Source: JASDSY01 sp041441465 (GTDB lineage: Bacteria > Muiribacteriota > UBA9980). From it: a stretch of 64,000 bases of DNA. A program made the position numbers and the translations under genes. Each line of letters opens with the position of its first letter. The first letter of the stretch is position 1. The DNA is taken from assembly GCA_041441465.1 (NCBI GenBank), contig JASDSY010000031.1:207486-271485 (forward strand), read 5' to 3'. Below are positions 38,442-47,840 of the stretch, piece after piece. The notes beneath the pieces are model-generated. The model searched no databases. It had not been told where the DNA came from and saw only the letters and a program-made list of their open reading frames with translations.

Positions 38442-39542
38442 ATGAAAAAAAAAATATTAATAGTTGGTCCTCATAATAGTGAAGGTGGTGTATCAAACTA
38501 TTATAATAATATTTTGCCGTGTCTTAAAAATAATGAAAAATATGATATTGATTATTTAAGTATTGGAAATATTACTACTAAAATTAATTCATTAAGATTA
38601 ATTACTGCCCCTATGGATCAATTAAGATATAATTATAGTTTATTTAATCAAAAATATAATCTTATTCATGTTAATCCTTCCTTTGATTTAAGAAGTTTTT
38701 TAAGAGATGGATTATTTATTTTAGCTGCTAAAAGAAATAAAATTCCCGTAATTGCTTTTTTTAGAGCATGGGAAAAAAATTTTGAAAAATCCCTTGAAAA
38801 AAATTGGAAGTGGTTTTTTAATTTAACATATAAAAAAGTAGACGCTTTTATTGTATTATCTGATGAAACAAGACAAAAATTAAATTCGTGGAATATAAGT
38901 GTTCCAATTTTTAAAGAAACTACAACTGTAAATGAAGAATTTTTAAAAGGTTTTAATATAAACGAAAAAGTTTCTAATATAAATAAAGATGAAAAAATTC
39001 GAATTTTATTTTTATCCAGAATAGAAAAAGAAAAAGGAATATTTGAGTTTTTAGAGGGATTAAAAATTTTTAAAAATAAATTAAGTAAAAATAAAATTAC
39101 TCTTACTATTGCTGGTAATGGTACTGCTCTTAATTCAGCAAAAAAGTATGTTAAAAAAGAATTATCCGACATTGAAGTATATTTTCCTGGGTATATTACC
39201 GGTAGTGAAAAAATTAAAGCTCTTAAAGAAAATTATATTTATTGTTTGCCGAGCTATGCGGAAGGCATGCCAAATTCATTATTAGAAGCAATTACTTTTG
39301 GTCTTTGTTCAGTTGTAACTCCAGTTGGTGGAATAAAAGATTTTTTTGAAAACGAAAAAATGGGTTATTTAATTAAAGAAAATAATCCAAAATGCATTGC
39401 TGAAAATTTATTTAATGCTATAAAAGATAAAGAAAATTTAATTAATATTATTAAATATAATCACGAATATGGAAAAAACAAGTTTTTATCAAGTAATGTT
39501 GCTTCAAGACTTATTTCTATATACGAAAAATTTATAATTTAA
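38442..39542 (+). CDS. GT4-type glycosyltransferase
   Basis: 366 residues. VGPHNSEGGVSNYYNN at the start, LFLSRIEKEKGIFEFLEG in the donor half, and EX7E in YAEGMPNSLLEAITFGL. ATG is followed by ten A, a possible slippage tract. AGGAG at 38423-38427 precedes it by 15 bp, a long spacing. Starts after the broken methyltransferase and a 80-bp gap. Confidence 0.88.
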   Translation: MKKKILIVGPHNSEGGVSNYYNNILPCLKNNEKYDIDYLSIGNITTKINSLRLITAPMDQLRYNYSLFNQKYNLIHVNPSFDLRSFLRDGLFILAAKRNKIPVIAFFRAWEKNFEKSLEKNWKWFFNLTYKKVDAFIVLSDETRQKLNSWNISVPIFKETTTVNEEFLKGFNINEKVSNINKDEKIRILFLSRIEKEKGIFEFLEGLKIFKNKLSKNKITLTIAGNGTALNSAKKYVKKELSDIEVYFPGYITGSEKIKALKENYIYCLPSYAEGMPNSLLEAITFGLCSVVTPVGGIKDFFENEKMGYLIKENNPKCIAENLFNAIKDKENLINIIKYNHEYGKNKFLSSNVASRLISIYEKFII

Positions 39543-39550
39543 GGAGTAAA

Positions 39551-40159
39551 ATGTATAATCAAGAATATTTCACAACCCTTTATACAAATAATTATGATTC
39601 TTTATATAATTTTTTGTGTAAGAATATTTTTAATATTTTTAATTCAGAATATCAAATTATTGAATTTGGTTGTGGAAATGGTGGTTTTATAAATTATTTT
39701 GAAAAAAATTATTTTAAGTTAAGCAATATAATTCAAACAGATATATTTCATCAAAACAATATAAGTTCAAATCGGTTTAAATTAAAAGAAATTGATGGTA
39801 ATTGTGAAGACTTGCCAAAAGCAGATTTAATAATTGCATTTGATGTTATAGAGCATGTTCTTAATCAAGGAATAATGTTTAAAAATATTTTTAATTTATT
39901 AAAACCTAAAGGAACTTTTATTTTTACAACCCCAAATTCTGATTCTTTAAAAAAATTTATATATAGTATTTTTAATAAAACATGGTGTGGATATGCTGAT
40001 AAAACACATATTATTTTATATGATAAAGTAATACTTAAAAGAAATTGCCAAAGATATTTTTCTAAAACTAAAATAATAGGCTTTACCCAAATTAATAAAA
40101 TATTTTTTAAACATAATATATTAAATGATTATTTTCTTGTAATTTGTGAAAAGGAATAA
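39551..40159 (+). CDS. Class I SAM-dependent methyltransferase
   Basis: 202 residues. IIEFGCGNGGFINYFEK (motif I), DGNCEDLPKADLIIAFDVIEHV and LLKPKGTFIFTTPNSDSL. Compact UbiG-like fold without extra domains. AAGGAG immediately upstream (39541-39546). Probably modifies a sugar or a glycan end. Confidence 0.86.
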   Translation: MYNQEYFTTLYTNNYDSLYNFLCKNIFNIFNSEYQIIEFGCGNGGFINYFEKNYFKLSNIIQTDIFHQNNISSNRFKLKEIDGNCEDLPKADLIIAFDVIEHVLNQGIMFKNIFNLLKPKGTFIFTTPNSDSLKKFIYSIFNKTWCGYADKTHIILYDKVILKRNCQRYFSKTKIIGFTQINKIFFKHNILNDYFLVICEKE

Positions 40160-40160
40160 T

Positions 40161-41264
40161 ATGAACATATTACATATTTCAAGACATTATTGGCCTGTTT
40201 TAGGCGGTGCAGAACTTGTAATTCATGATTTTACTGCTGGGCTTAATAAGTTTGGTTGTAATTGTAAAATACTTTGTATAAATCGAAATACTATTAATAA
40301 TGATAATGTATTTTTTCCTGAATATGAAAAAATTGATAATATAGATGTTTATAGAGTTGCAGCTTATGGTTCATACAAAAAACCTTTTTTATCTCCATTT
40401 GAATATTTAAAAGTTATAAAACTTCTAAAATGGGCTGATATTGTTCATGTTCACGATATAAGATTTTTACTTGAAACCGTGTGTTTTTTTAAATTAATTT
40501 TTAAATATAAACTTTTTTTGAATTCAAATGGTTTTTTATTTCATACAGATGATTTTAATTATATAAAAAAAAATTTATTTGATAAGTATTATCCTAAAAT
40601 TTTCAATATATTTTTTAATAAAATTTTGGCAATTAGTGAAAGAGATTTTAATTTAATTAATTTTGTTAATGAACCAAAAAAAGTTTTATTTGAAAGTGCA
40701 ATAAATATTTCAAAATATTTTAATATTGAAAAAAAAGTCATCAGAAATAATTTTATATATTTTGGAAGAATAGATAAAAATAAAGGACTTGAAAATTTAT
40801 TTATAAACCTTAAAATGTTAGATCAAAAATGGATTTTAAATATAGTCGGAACAGGTGAAGAAAGATATATTAATAATCTAAAAAAGATGACTAATGAATT
40901 AAAAATATCTAAAAATATAAATTGGTTAGGAAAACTACAAGAAAATGAACTTTTTGAGGAAATAGCAAAAACACATATTGCTTTTTTCCCTTCTTTAGAA
41001 GAAGGATTTGGTATTACATTTCTTGAATCAATTTCTACAGGCACAATCACAATTGGTAATAATATTCCAACATTTCAAAAAATATCTAAAGATGTTAATT
41101 GTGGCATAATTGTTGATTTTGCTAATACAGAAAAAACTTTGAATGTTATTAAAGAAATTATAAAAAATACTAATGATGATAGTATATATATTTCTAAAGA
41201 AAATTTTGTTAAATATGATATAAATGAAAAAATAAAATTATTAATTGATTTGTATAAAAATTAA
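40161..41264 (+). CDS. GT4-type glycosyltransferase
   Basis: 367 residues from ATG 40161, chosen over the in-frame GTG 40146 because AAGGA at 40151-40155 is well spaced from it. ISRHYWPVLGGAELVIHDF is the WcaI/GT4 N-terminal pattern; YFGRIDKNKGLENLF and LEEGFGITFLESISTGT (EX7E) form the donor site. Starts one base past the upstream stop. Confidence 0.88.
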   Translation: MNILHISRHYWPVLGGAELVIHDFTAGLNKFGCNCKILCINRNTINNDNVFFPEYEKIDNIDVYRVAAYGSYKKPFLSPFEYLKVIKLLKWADIVHVHDIRFLLETVCFFKLIFKYKLFLNSNGFLFHTDDFNYIKKNLFDKYYPKIFNIFFNKILAISERDFNLINFVNEPKKVLFESAINISKYFNIEKKVIRNNFIYFGRIDKNKGLENLFINLKMLDQKWILNIVGTGEERYINNLKKMTNELKISKNINWLGKLQENELFEEIAKTHIAFFPSLEEGFGITFLESISTGTITIGNNIPTFQKISKDVNCGIIVDFANTEKTLNVIKEIIKNTNDDSIYISKENFVKYDINEKIKLLIDLYKN

Positions 41265-41276
41265 GAGGTTAAATAA

Positions 41277-42014
41277 ATGAAAACAGTTAAAATATTAAAC
41301 TGCCCAATAACTTTTTTTAACATGGATGAAACATTAAATTATATAAATACAAACATTAAAATTAAGAATAAAATTCATCATACTGCGGTTAATGCAATGC
41401 TACTTGTCAATATGAAAAGTGATAAAGAACTTTTTGATGCTATAATAAACAGTGATATAATAAATGCTGATGGACAATCAGTAATTTTGGCTTCTAAATT
41501 TTTAAATAAACCTTTACCAGAAAGAGTTGCCGGAATTGATTTAATGGAAAATTTAATAAAGTTGGCTTATAATGAAAAATATAAAATATTTTTTTTAGGT
41601 GCCAAAGAAGATATTATAAAAAAAGTTATAGAAAAATATTCTATTATTTATTCTAAAAATATTATTGCTGGTTATAGAAATGGTTATTTTAATGAAAATG
41701 AAGAATTAGAAATTATCAAATTAATTAATGAAAGTAATGCTAATATTTTATTTATTGGAATGAGCTCTCCTAAAAAAGAAAAATTTTTATATAAGTATAA
41801 AAATAAAATTAATGTAAATTTTATGATGAGTGTTGGTGGAAGTTTTGATGTAATTGCCGGAGCTGTTAAAAGAGCTCCTTTGTGGATGCAAAAATTTTGC
41901 CTTGAGTGGTTTTATAGATTTATCCAAGAACCTAAACGAATGTGGAAGAGATATTTATACACAAATACAATGTTTATTTATTATGTTATAAGAGAAAAAT
42001 TATTTGGAAATTAA
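41277..42014 (+). CDS. WecG/TagA/CpsF family glycosyltransferase (GT26)
   Basis: 245 residues, normal for GT26. TAVNAMLLVNMKSDKELFD, INADGQSVILASKFL (catalytic Asp), LPERVAGIDLMENLI, and IGMSSPKKEKFLYKYK followed by SVGGSFDVIAGAVKRAP. These enzymes add the second sugar (often ManNAc or ManNAcA) to a lipid-linked GlcNAc. A late gene in block 2, close to the initiating transferase at 45.2 kb. Confidence 0.93.
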   Translation: MKTVKILNCPITFFNMDETLNYINTNIKIKNKIHHTAVNAMLLVNMKSDKELFDAIINSDIINADGQSVILASKFLNKPLPERVAGIDLMENLIKLAYNEKYKIFFLGAKEDIIKKVIEKYSIIYSKNIIAGYRNGYFNENEELEIIKLINESNANILFIGMSSPKKEKFLYKYKNKINVNFMMSVGGSFDVIAGAVKRAPLWMQKFCLEWFYRFIQEPKRMWKRYLYTNTMFIYYVIREKLFGN

Positions 42015-42075
42015 AAATACAAATTTAATTAAATAACACGAATCTATAATTTGTTAAAATTAAAGGAATAAATAT

Positions 42076-43113
42076 ATGAACGAAAGGGTTATATGGGTTT
42101 ATGCAAAAGCTATAGGTATTATTTTAGTTGTATATGGACATGTCGCCCGAGGGTTAGTTGCTGCAGAAATCAAAATAGATCCTGTTTTATATAATTTAAT
42201 TGATAGTGTAATATATAGTTTTCATATGCCTTTGTTCTTTTTTTTGTCTGGTTTATTTTTTATAGACAGTCTTAAAAAAAGAAATGCTCAAGATTTATTA
42301 TTAAATAAGATTGATACAATCTTATATCCTTATATACTATGGTCAATGTTGCAAGGAACATTAGAGTTAGTTTTGTCTTCATATACAAATGGTCATGTTA
42401 ATTATAAAGAGGTATTTTCATTTTTATGGGCACCAAGAGCACAATTTTGGTTTCTTTATGCATTATTTATGATATTTGTGATCGCAATATTAATATTTCA
42501 AAAAACTCGAACGCAAAATCTTATTATTCCTGTATTTATATTATCAATTTTTGCTTATATATTTAAAATTGAGTTAACATCAGTATTAAATATTAGTTAT
42601 TTAACAAGTAATTTTGTGTTTTTTACTTTTGGTATTATATTGGGTAATAGTTCGATGTTTATATCATACACATCAAACTTTCAATTAATATTAACTTTTT
42701 TTATATTTATTGTTTTTCAATATTATTTTCATATTGTGCTTGGATTATCCTACATAAATACAGGTTTACTATCATTATTATTAGCTTTAGTTTCAATATT
42801 ATTTATTGTATCATTATCAAAAATTCTTTCTGAAAAAAATATAAAATATTTAAGATTTATTGGTAATTCATCAATGGCTATATATTTAATGCATATTATT
42901 GCTGGCAGTGGAATAAGAATTATATTATTAAAGTTTTTAAAGATTAAGTTATTTTTATTTCATTTTCCAATAGGACTTTTATTAAGTATAATAATTCCTT
43001 TGATTGTATTAGCCTTAGTAAATAGATATAAGATACCTTTTATTTTTTCCATGCCGCTAAGTCGATTTATTAAATCTAAGTTATTAAATCAACCAATATT
43101 TCAAAAAAAATAA
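42076..43113 (+). CDS. Acyltransferase family 3 (membrane O-acyltransferase)
   Basis: 345 residues with about ten transmembrane segments. The family motif is ILVVYGHVARG (conserved His) near residue 20, then FHMPLFFFLSGLFF with a following basic segment and WSMLQGTLEL. Moves acetyl or other acyl groups onto glycan hydroxyls at the inner membrane. Confidence 0.9.
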   Translation: MNERVIWVYAKAIGIILVVYGHVARGLVAAEIKIDPVLYNLIDSVIYSFHMPLFFFLSGLFFIDSLKKRNAQDLLLNKIDTILYPYILWSMLQGTLELVLSSYTNGHVNYKEVFSFLWAPRAQFWFLYALFMIFVIAILIFQKTRTQNLIIPVFILSIFAYIFKIELTSVLNISYLTSNFVFFTFGIILGNSSMFISYTSNFQLILTFFIFIVFQYYFHIVLGLSYINTGLLSLLLALVSILFIVSLSKILSEKNIKYLRFIGNSSMAIYLMHIIAGSGIRIILLKFLKIKLFLFHFPIGLLLSIIIPLIVLALVNRYKIPFIFSMPLSRFIKSKLLNQPIFQKK

Positions 43114-43142
43114 AAGAAAAATTTTGTTAAGGTTACATAAAA

Positions 43143-44105
43143 ATGAAAAAAGCTATAATTACAGGTATAACAGGCCAGGATGGCGCATATTTAAGCAAAT
43201 TACTTATTAATAAAGGATATGAAGTAATAGGGCTTTCAAGAAGTTATAATCTGGCAAACTTAATTGGGTTAAACTACCTTGGAATAAAAGATAAGGTTAT
43301 AATTGAAAAATGCGATTTGCTTGATTTATCAAATTTAATTAAAATAATAAATAAATATTCACCTGATGAAGTATATAATCTTGCAGCTCAAAGTTCTGTT
43401 GGGCTTTCTTTTCAACAACCCATAGGTACAATTAATTTTAATGCTATATCCGTTTTAAACTTGCTAGAAGCGATAAGAAGCAATAGAAAAAAAATAAAAT
43501 TTTATCAAGCCTCAAGCAGTGAAATGTTTGGAAAAATTAATTCATTGCCTATAAAAGAAGATCATTTTTTTCATCCGTTAAGCCCTTACGCAATATCAAA
43601 AGCCTCTGCACACTGGTTGACTGTTAATTATAGAGAAAGTTATAAAATATTCACATGCTGTGGAATACTATTTAATCATGAATCTTACCTTAGAAGTAAT
43701 GATTTTTTTGTAAAAAAAGTTTTAAAAGCAGCTTTAAATATTAAAAATGGTGTTCAATCAGTTCTTAAAGTTGGAAATATTGACATAAAAAGAGATTTCG
43801 GTTATGCGCCTAAATATGCCGAGGCAATGTGGCTTATGATGCAGCAGGAAAAACCTGATAATTATATTATTTGTTCAGGAAAATCTATTTCGTTAAGAAA
43901 AATAATATGTTATATATTTGATAAATTAAATATATCACACGAAAAAATTTTAGTTGATGAAAAACTTTACCGTCCATCAGAAATTGATGATATTTATGGT
44001 GATAATAGCAAGGCTAAAAATAACTTAAGCTGGAATTACGATATGGATTTTTTTGATGTTCTTGACATTTTAATCGAAGAAGAAAGTAATAACTATAAAT
44101 TATAA
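43143..44105 (+). CDS. Gmd-like nucleotide-sugar dehydratase/epimerase
   Basis: 320 residues, Gmd superfamily. [15 protein letters not shown] binds [14 protein letters not shown] and [21 protein letters not shown] carry the catalytic Ser and Tyr-x-x-x-Lys, and [25 protein letters not shown] parallels Gmd. But the substrate-side loop, [14 protein letters not shown] in Gmd, is [15 protein letters not shown] here, and the sugar-loop R-R-S-S-SF-N stretch is shortened. It likely acts on a related GDP-sugar. Directly upstream of a canonical Gmd. Confidence 0.82.
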   Translation: MKKAIITGITGQDGAYLSKLLINKGYEVIGLSRSYNLANLIGLNYLGIKDKVIIEKCDLLDLSNLIKIINKYSPDEVYNLAAQSSVGLSFQQPIGTINFNAISVLNLLEAIRSNRKKIKFYQASSSEMFGKINSLPIKEDHFFHPLSPYAISKASAHWLTVNYRESYKIFTCCGILFNHESYLRSNDFFVKKVLKAALNIKNGVQSVLKVGNIDIKRDFGYAPKYAEAMWLMMQQEKPDNYIICSGKSISLRKIICYIFDKLNISHEKILVDEKLYRPSEIDDIYGDNSKAKNNLSWNYDMDFFDVLDILIEEESNNYKL

Positions 44106-44124
44106 GAATAGGAGTTTATTTAAA

Positions 44125-45123
44125 ATGAAAAAAGCATTAATTACAGGTATAACCGGACAAGATGGTTCTTATCTTACCGAATTTCTTTTAAAAAAAGGAT
44201 ATGAAGTTTATGGCATTATAAGACGCTCAAGTTCATTTAACACCGGAAGGATTGATCATATATATAAAGATCCACATTTACCTGATGCTAATATGAAATT
44301 AGTATTTGGAGATTTAAATGATGCAAGTTCGATTAATAGAATATTAAGAGATATTAACCCTGATGAAATATATAATCTTGGCGCACAGAGCCATGTTAGA
44401 GTAAGTTTTGATATACCGGAATATACTGCAGAAGTTACTGGTCTTGGCGCTATTAGAATTCTTGAAGGTATTCGTGAAACCGGAATAAAAGCTAAATTTT
44501 ACCAGGCTTCTTCTTCTGAACTTTATGGTAAAGTACAGGAAGTGCCTCAAAAAGAAACTACGCCATTTTATCCAAGAAGCCCTTATGCCTGCGCTAAATT
44601 ATATGCTTATTGGATAACAGTTAATTATCGTGAAGGTTATAATATGTTTGCCTGTAATGGCATTTTATTTAACCATGAATCCCCTCGACGCGGAGAAACT
44701 TTTGTTACGCGTAAAATTACAAAAGCTCTTGCTAACATTAAACATGGCCTGCAAAAAAAACTTTACCTTGGAAATCTTGACGCTAAACGCGACTGGGGCT
44801 TTGCCGGTGACTATGTTGAAGCAATGTGGCTTATGATGCAACAAGATAAACCTGATGATTATGTTATAGCTACAGGCGAAACATATAGCGTAAAACAATT
44901 TCTTGAAGAAGCATTTGGTTATGCTGGACTTGATTGGAAAGAATATGTTGAAATAGATTCCAAATATTTTAGGCCAACTGAAGTTGAATTACTAATAGGC
45001 GATCCGTCAAAAGCTAAAAAGATTCTTAAATGGCAGCCTAAAGTATCATTTAAAGAACTTGTTAAAATGATGGTAGATTCAGATATGGAAGCTACAAGAA
45101 AAATGGTTGAAGGTATTAAATAG
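44125..45123 (+). CDS. gmd: GDP-mannose 4,6-dehydratase
   Basis: 332 residues, slightly short of some Gmd proteins but complete. [63 protein letters not shown] and [15 protein letters not shown] are the diagnostic blocks. Makes GDP-4-keto-6-deoxymannose, the substrate of the GDP-fucose synthase at 19.4 kb or of the neighbouring paralogue. Followed by a strong terminator that ends the block 2 transcript. Confidence 0.96.
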   Translation: MKKALITGITGQDGSYLTEFLLKKGYEVYGIIRRSSSFNTGRIDHIYKDPHLPDANMKLVFGDLNDASSINRILRDINPDEIYNLGAQSHVRVSFDIPEYTAEVTGLGAIRILEGIRETGIKAKFYQASSSELYGKVQEVPQKETTPFYPRSPYACAKLYAYWITVNYREGYNMFACNGILFNHESPRRGETFVTRKITKALANIKHGLQKKLYLGNLDAKRDWGFAGDYVEAMWLMMQQDKPDDYVIATGETYSVKQFLEEAFGYAGLDWKEYVEIDSKYFRPTEVELLIGDPSKAKKILKWQPKVSFKELVKMMVDSDMEATRKMVEGIK

Positions 45124-45131
45124 GGCATAAC

Positions 45132-45170
45132 AAAAGAGTACATCTAATTGTTTCGATGTACTCTTTTGTT
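45132..45170. terminator. Intrinsic terminator after gmd
   Basis: Perfect 13-bp stem AAAAGAGTACATC / GATGTACTCTTTT with a 10-base loop and T-run, 9 bp past the gmd stop. It overlaps the first codons of the long form of the next frame, which argues for a later start there. Confidence 0.93.
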
Positions 45171-45213
45171 TAGTTTGAGTTTGATTATAGCAATTAAAAA
45201 GTTAATATTAAAA

Positions 45214-46719
45214 ATGAAAATAAAAAAATTGACAATTAAAAAAGATAGTGGTAGAATTCAACTTGTTATGGGACATAAACAACATTTTTGGTTACCAAAA
45301 TTGACATTTATAAATGACGTTGTGATATTCCTTGCCGTTTCATTTACACTATTTTTAGCGCAAAGTGGCGGATTTGACAATGCATTTCAGCTTGCAGCGA
45401 CTCAGCGTATCCTTTCGATATCAATACCTTTTTATTTCAAAAATTTCACTATTTTTATTTTTGCGTTTGCCGCTTTGCTTATGCTTGTATTCAGGCATTA
45501 CAATCTTCTTCATGTAAATAGCGGTCTTACCTATTTTGATGAAATATTCCGGATTACAAAATATTTTACATTGACTTTTGGGATAATATCGGCTTTCTTA
45601 TATTATTTCCCGCAGCCGGCGTTTAATCCTAATTTAGTTTTTAATATCGGTGTTTTTACGCTTTGCGGCATTCTTATATGGCACACAATTATTAGAATAG
45701 TGCTGCATAAAATGAAAATAGGCGGATTTGCTGTAAGGCGTGTCTTAATATATGGCGCTGGTGAAGCTGGAACTATACTTGCCACTGAAATTGAGCGGCA
45801 CCCATATACTGGAATAAAAATTGTCGGTTTTATTGACGACGATATTTCCAGGCAAAAAACTTCCGTTAAAGAATACAATATTCTTGGTACTTTTAAAGAT
45901 TTATTTAAATTAGTAAACGAGCTTAATATTAATGAGGTATTTGTGGCTATTCCATCGGCGCCTCGTAAGATGCTTATCGATATTATGAGACGATGCGAAG
46001 ATAAAAATATAGATGTAAAAATAATACCTGATTTTTATGATTTTATAACCTCTAAAGTTCAAATTGATGAAATTAGCTATATTCCGCTTATTTCAATTCA
46101 GGATAAAAAAATTGACCTTTTTTATATAGCTTTTAAACGCATATTCGATATAGTATGCACAAGTATCGGTCTTATCTTGATTTCTCCTGTTTTTATAATA
46201 ACGGCTATTTTAATTAAACTTGATTCTAAAGGGCCTATATTTTTCAGCCAGGAACGAATTGGCAAAGACGGCAAATCGTTTAAATTCTGGAAATTCAGAT
46301 CAATGTGCACAGACGCAGAAGAAATGAAAGAGCGTTTGATGAAGTATAATGAGGCCCAGGGACCCATTTTTAAAATGAAAGATGATCCGCGTATAACAAA
46401 AATTGGAAAATTTATCAGGCGTTATAGTATCGATGAGTTGCCTCAGTTATATAATGTTCTGTGCGGCGATATGAGTCTTGTCGGACCGCGGCCGCCTGTA
46501 CCTAAAGAGGTTGCGCAATATGAAAAGTGGCATAACCGCCGTTTTGAAGTTACTCCTGGCATAACCGGGTTGTGGCAGGTTTCCGGCAGGTCAAACCTTA
46601 CTTTTACCGAAATGGTAAAGCTCGATATTTATTATATCGAAAATTGGTCGCTCTGGCTTGATATTAAAATACTTCTTAAGACTATAGTTGTTGTATTTAA
46701 AAAAGATGGTGCATATTAA
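45214..46719 (+). CDS. Undecaprenyl-phosphate sugar-1-phosphate transferase (WcaJ/WbaP-type)
   Basis: Initiates repeat-unit synthesis by moving sugar 1-phosphate to undecaprenyl phosphate. About 501 residues from ATG 45214; the frame is open from TTG 45148 but that part lies in the terminator, and ATG 45268 is another option. N-terminal half: four to five membrane helices, then a CoA-binding-like domain (VLIYGAGEAGTILATEIERHP). C-terminal half: catalytic domain with KFWKFRSMCTDAEE, DDPRITKIGKFIRRYSIDELPQ and SLVGPRPP, then TPGITGLWQVSGRS. GC content is higher than in block 2. Confidence 0.92.
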   Translation: MKIKKLTIKKDSGRIQLVMGHKQHFWLPKLTFINDVVIFLAVSFTLFLAQSGGFDNAFQLAATQRILSISIPFYFKNFTIFIFAFAALLMLVFRHYNLLHVNSGLTYFDEIFRITKYFTLTFGIISAFLYYFPQPAFNPNLVFNIGVFTLCGILIWHTIIRIVLHKMKIGGFAVRRVLIYGAGEAGTILATEIERHPYTGIKIVGFIDDDISRQKTSVKEYNILGTFKDLFKLVNELNINEVFVAIPSAPRKMLIDIMRRCEDKNIDVKIIPDFYDFITSKVQIDEISYIPLISIQDKKIDLFYIAFKRIFDIVCTSIGLILISPVFIITAILIKLDSKGPIFFSQERIGKDGKSFKFWKFRSMCTDAEEMKERLMKYNEAQGPIFKMKDDPRITKIGKFIRRYSIDELPQLYNVLCGDMSLVGPRPPVPKEVAQYEKWHNRRFEVTPGITGLWQVSGRSNLTFTEMVKLDIYYIENWSLWLDIKILLKTIVVVFKKDGAY

Positions 46720-46769
46720 ATTTATTAGTGTTAAATTTTAGTTCTTTTAAAAAAGGTTGGTGTTGTTTT

Positions 46770-47285
46770 ATGAGTAAAAAAAGTTTATTTTTGGTATTTA
46801 TTTTTTATTTAACGCTAATCTTTTCGAAAATTACTTACGCTAATGAATTTGTTAATTTATCAAAATTATATTGTAAAGACATTATTCCGGGCATTACATG
46901 CGAAAAAGATGTTCTTGATTCATTTAAAAACTTAAGCAAAAAGACTATTAATTCAGATAAAACTTATACTTATTATTTTAAAAATCCTCAAAATGAAAAT
47001 CACATAGAAATTGTAACCCTTTCTTCCAAAGGAAAGGTTAAGTTCGCTGATTTATCCTCTTCTGATCTAAAAATACGGAATATAACTGAAGTGAAAAAAA
47101 TTATAGGCGAGCCGTCAAGTACTAAAAATCTATATTTTCTTAAAAATATTTTTAACGAAATTAGAAATGACAGAGACTATTCTATTGCCATGTATCCGAA
47201 TTATGGCTTTTTATTTATGTATTCAAAACATGACGGCGCTATAAAGCGCGCGTGTTATTTTGAAAAATCACTTTTTATAAAATAA
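46770..47285 (+). CDS. Small exported protein of unknown function
   Basis: 171 residues from ATG 46770 (an in-frame ATG at 46728 would add a non-signal leader of 14). The N-terminus MSKKSLFLVFIFYLTLIF then KITYANEF looks like a signal peptide cleaved near residue 23. The rest is soluble, with two cysteines (Cys at about 35 and 42 of the preprotein region KDIIPGITCEKDV). No family recognised. It follows the sugar-phosphate transferase, possibly in one transcript, and precedes a terminator. Confidence 0.75.
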   Translation: MSKKSLFLVFIFYLTLIFSKITYANEFVNLSKLYCKDIIPGITCEKDVLDSFKNLSKKTINSDKTYTYYFKNPQNENHIEIVTLSSKGKVKFADLSSSDLKIRNITEVKKIIGEPSSTKNLYFLKNIFNEIRNDRDYSIAMYPNYGFLFMYSKHDGAIKRACYFEKSLFIK

Positions 47286-47332
47286 TTTGAAATCATTAAT
47301 TATATGAAATATATTTTTATACGAGCGTCTGT

Positions 47333-47358
47333 AAAGATAACATTAAGACGCTCTTTTT
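47333..47358 (+). terminator. Intrinsic terminator
   Basis: Stem GAGCGTCT / AGACGCTC around an AT-rich loop, followed by TTTTTAT, 48 bp after the exported-protein stop. It also lies just beyond the 3' end of the minus-strand Rpn tail remnant. Confidence 0.8.
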
Positions 47359-47362
47359 ATTT

Positions 47363-47715
47363 TTATGCTGCTTTTTTAGGTTGTTTTTTAATATTAGTTA
47401 TTTCTTTTTCAGTAAGTCCGGTTGCTTTGGCAATGGTTTTTATATCAATGCCGATGGCCAGTAAATTAGCTGCGGTTTCAAGTTTACCCTTTAGCATGCC
47501 AATTTGCTCGCCCTTTAGCATGCCGATTCTTTCAGCAGTAGTAATGTATGGTATATTTTTAGCCTCTTTGATTTTATTAATTAAGCTGCGTCTTTTTCAG
47601 CCATCTTAATAGCTTGCTGAATTTTTTCTTCGCTGACGTCAAGTTTGCGCAAATTAATAATCATTTGAAGCTGTCTTATAAACTGCCCTTTTATTTTAAT
47701 TGCAAATGTTGACAT
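47363..47715 (-). pseudogene. Remnant of Rpn-family nuclease C-termini (two alternative tails in tandem)
   Basis: Minus strand 47715-47581 reads an orphan tail 1 ending in RKLDVSEEKIQQAIKMAEKDAA, matching the ends of the full genes at 50065 and 54869. It is followed after its stop, in another frame, by tail 2 (47580-47363): NIPYITTAERIGMLKGEQIG then KLETAANLLAIGIDIKTIAK, GLTEKEITNIKKQPKKAA. The catalytic domain is missing. The MPYITT start methionine of the 54.8-kb copy is ATA here. Confidence 0.85.
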
Positions 47716-47769
47716 TTATAAACAACATTTCTTAACATATGCAAAATTTATGTTTTTTATATAAAACAC

Positions 47770-47797
47770 TTGATTTTTCTTAATATTGGGATATAAT
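47770..47797 (+). promoter_or_regulatory. Promoter of the SEC-C protein gene
   Basis: TTGATT (47770-47775), 16 bp, TATAAT (47792-47797), with about 40 bases to the likely ATG at 47841. Confidence 0.6.
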
Positions 47798-47840
47798 GTA
47801 ATTATTAAGTTGATTTATTTTTATGAAAAAGGTGTTGGAA

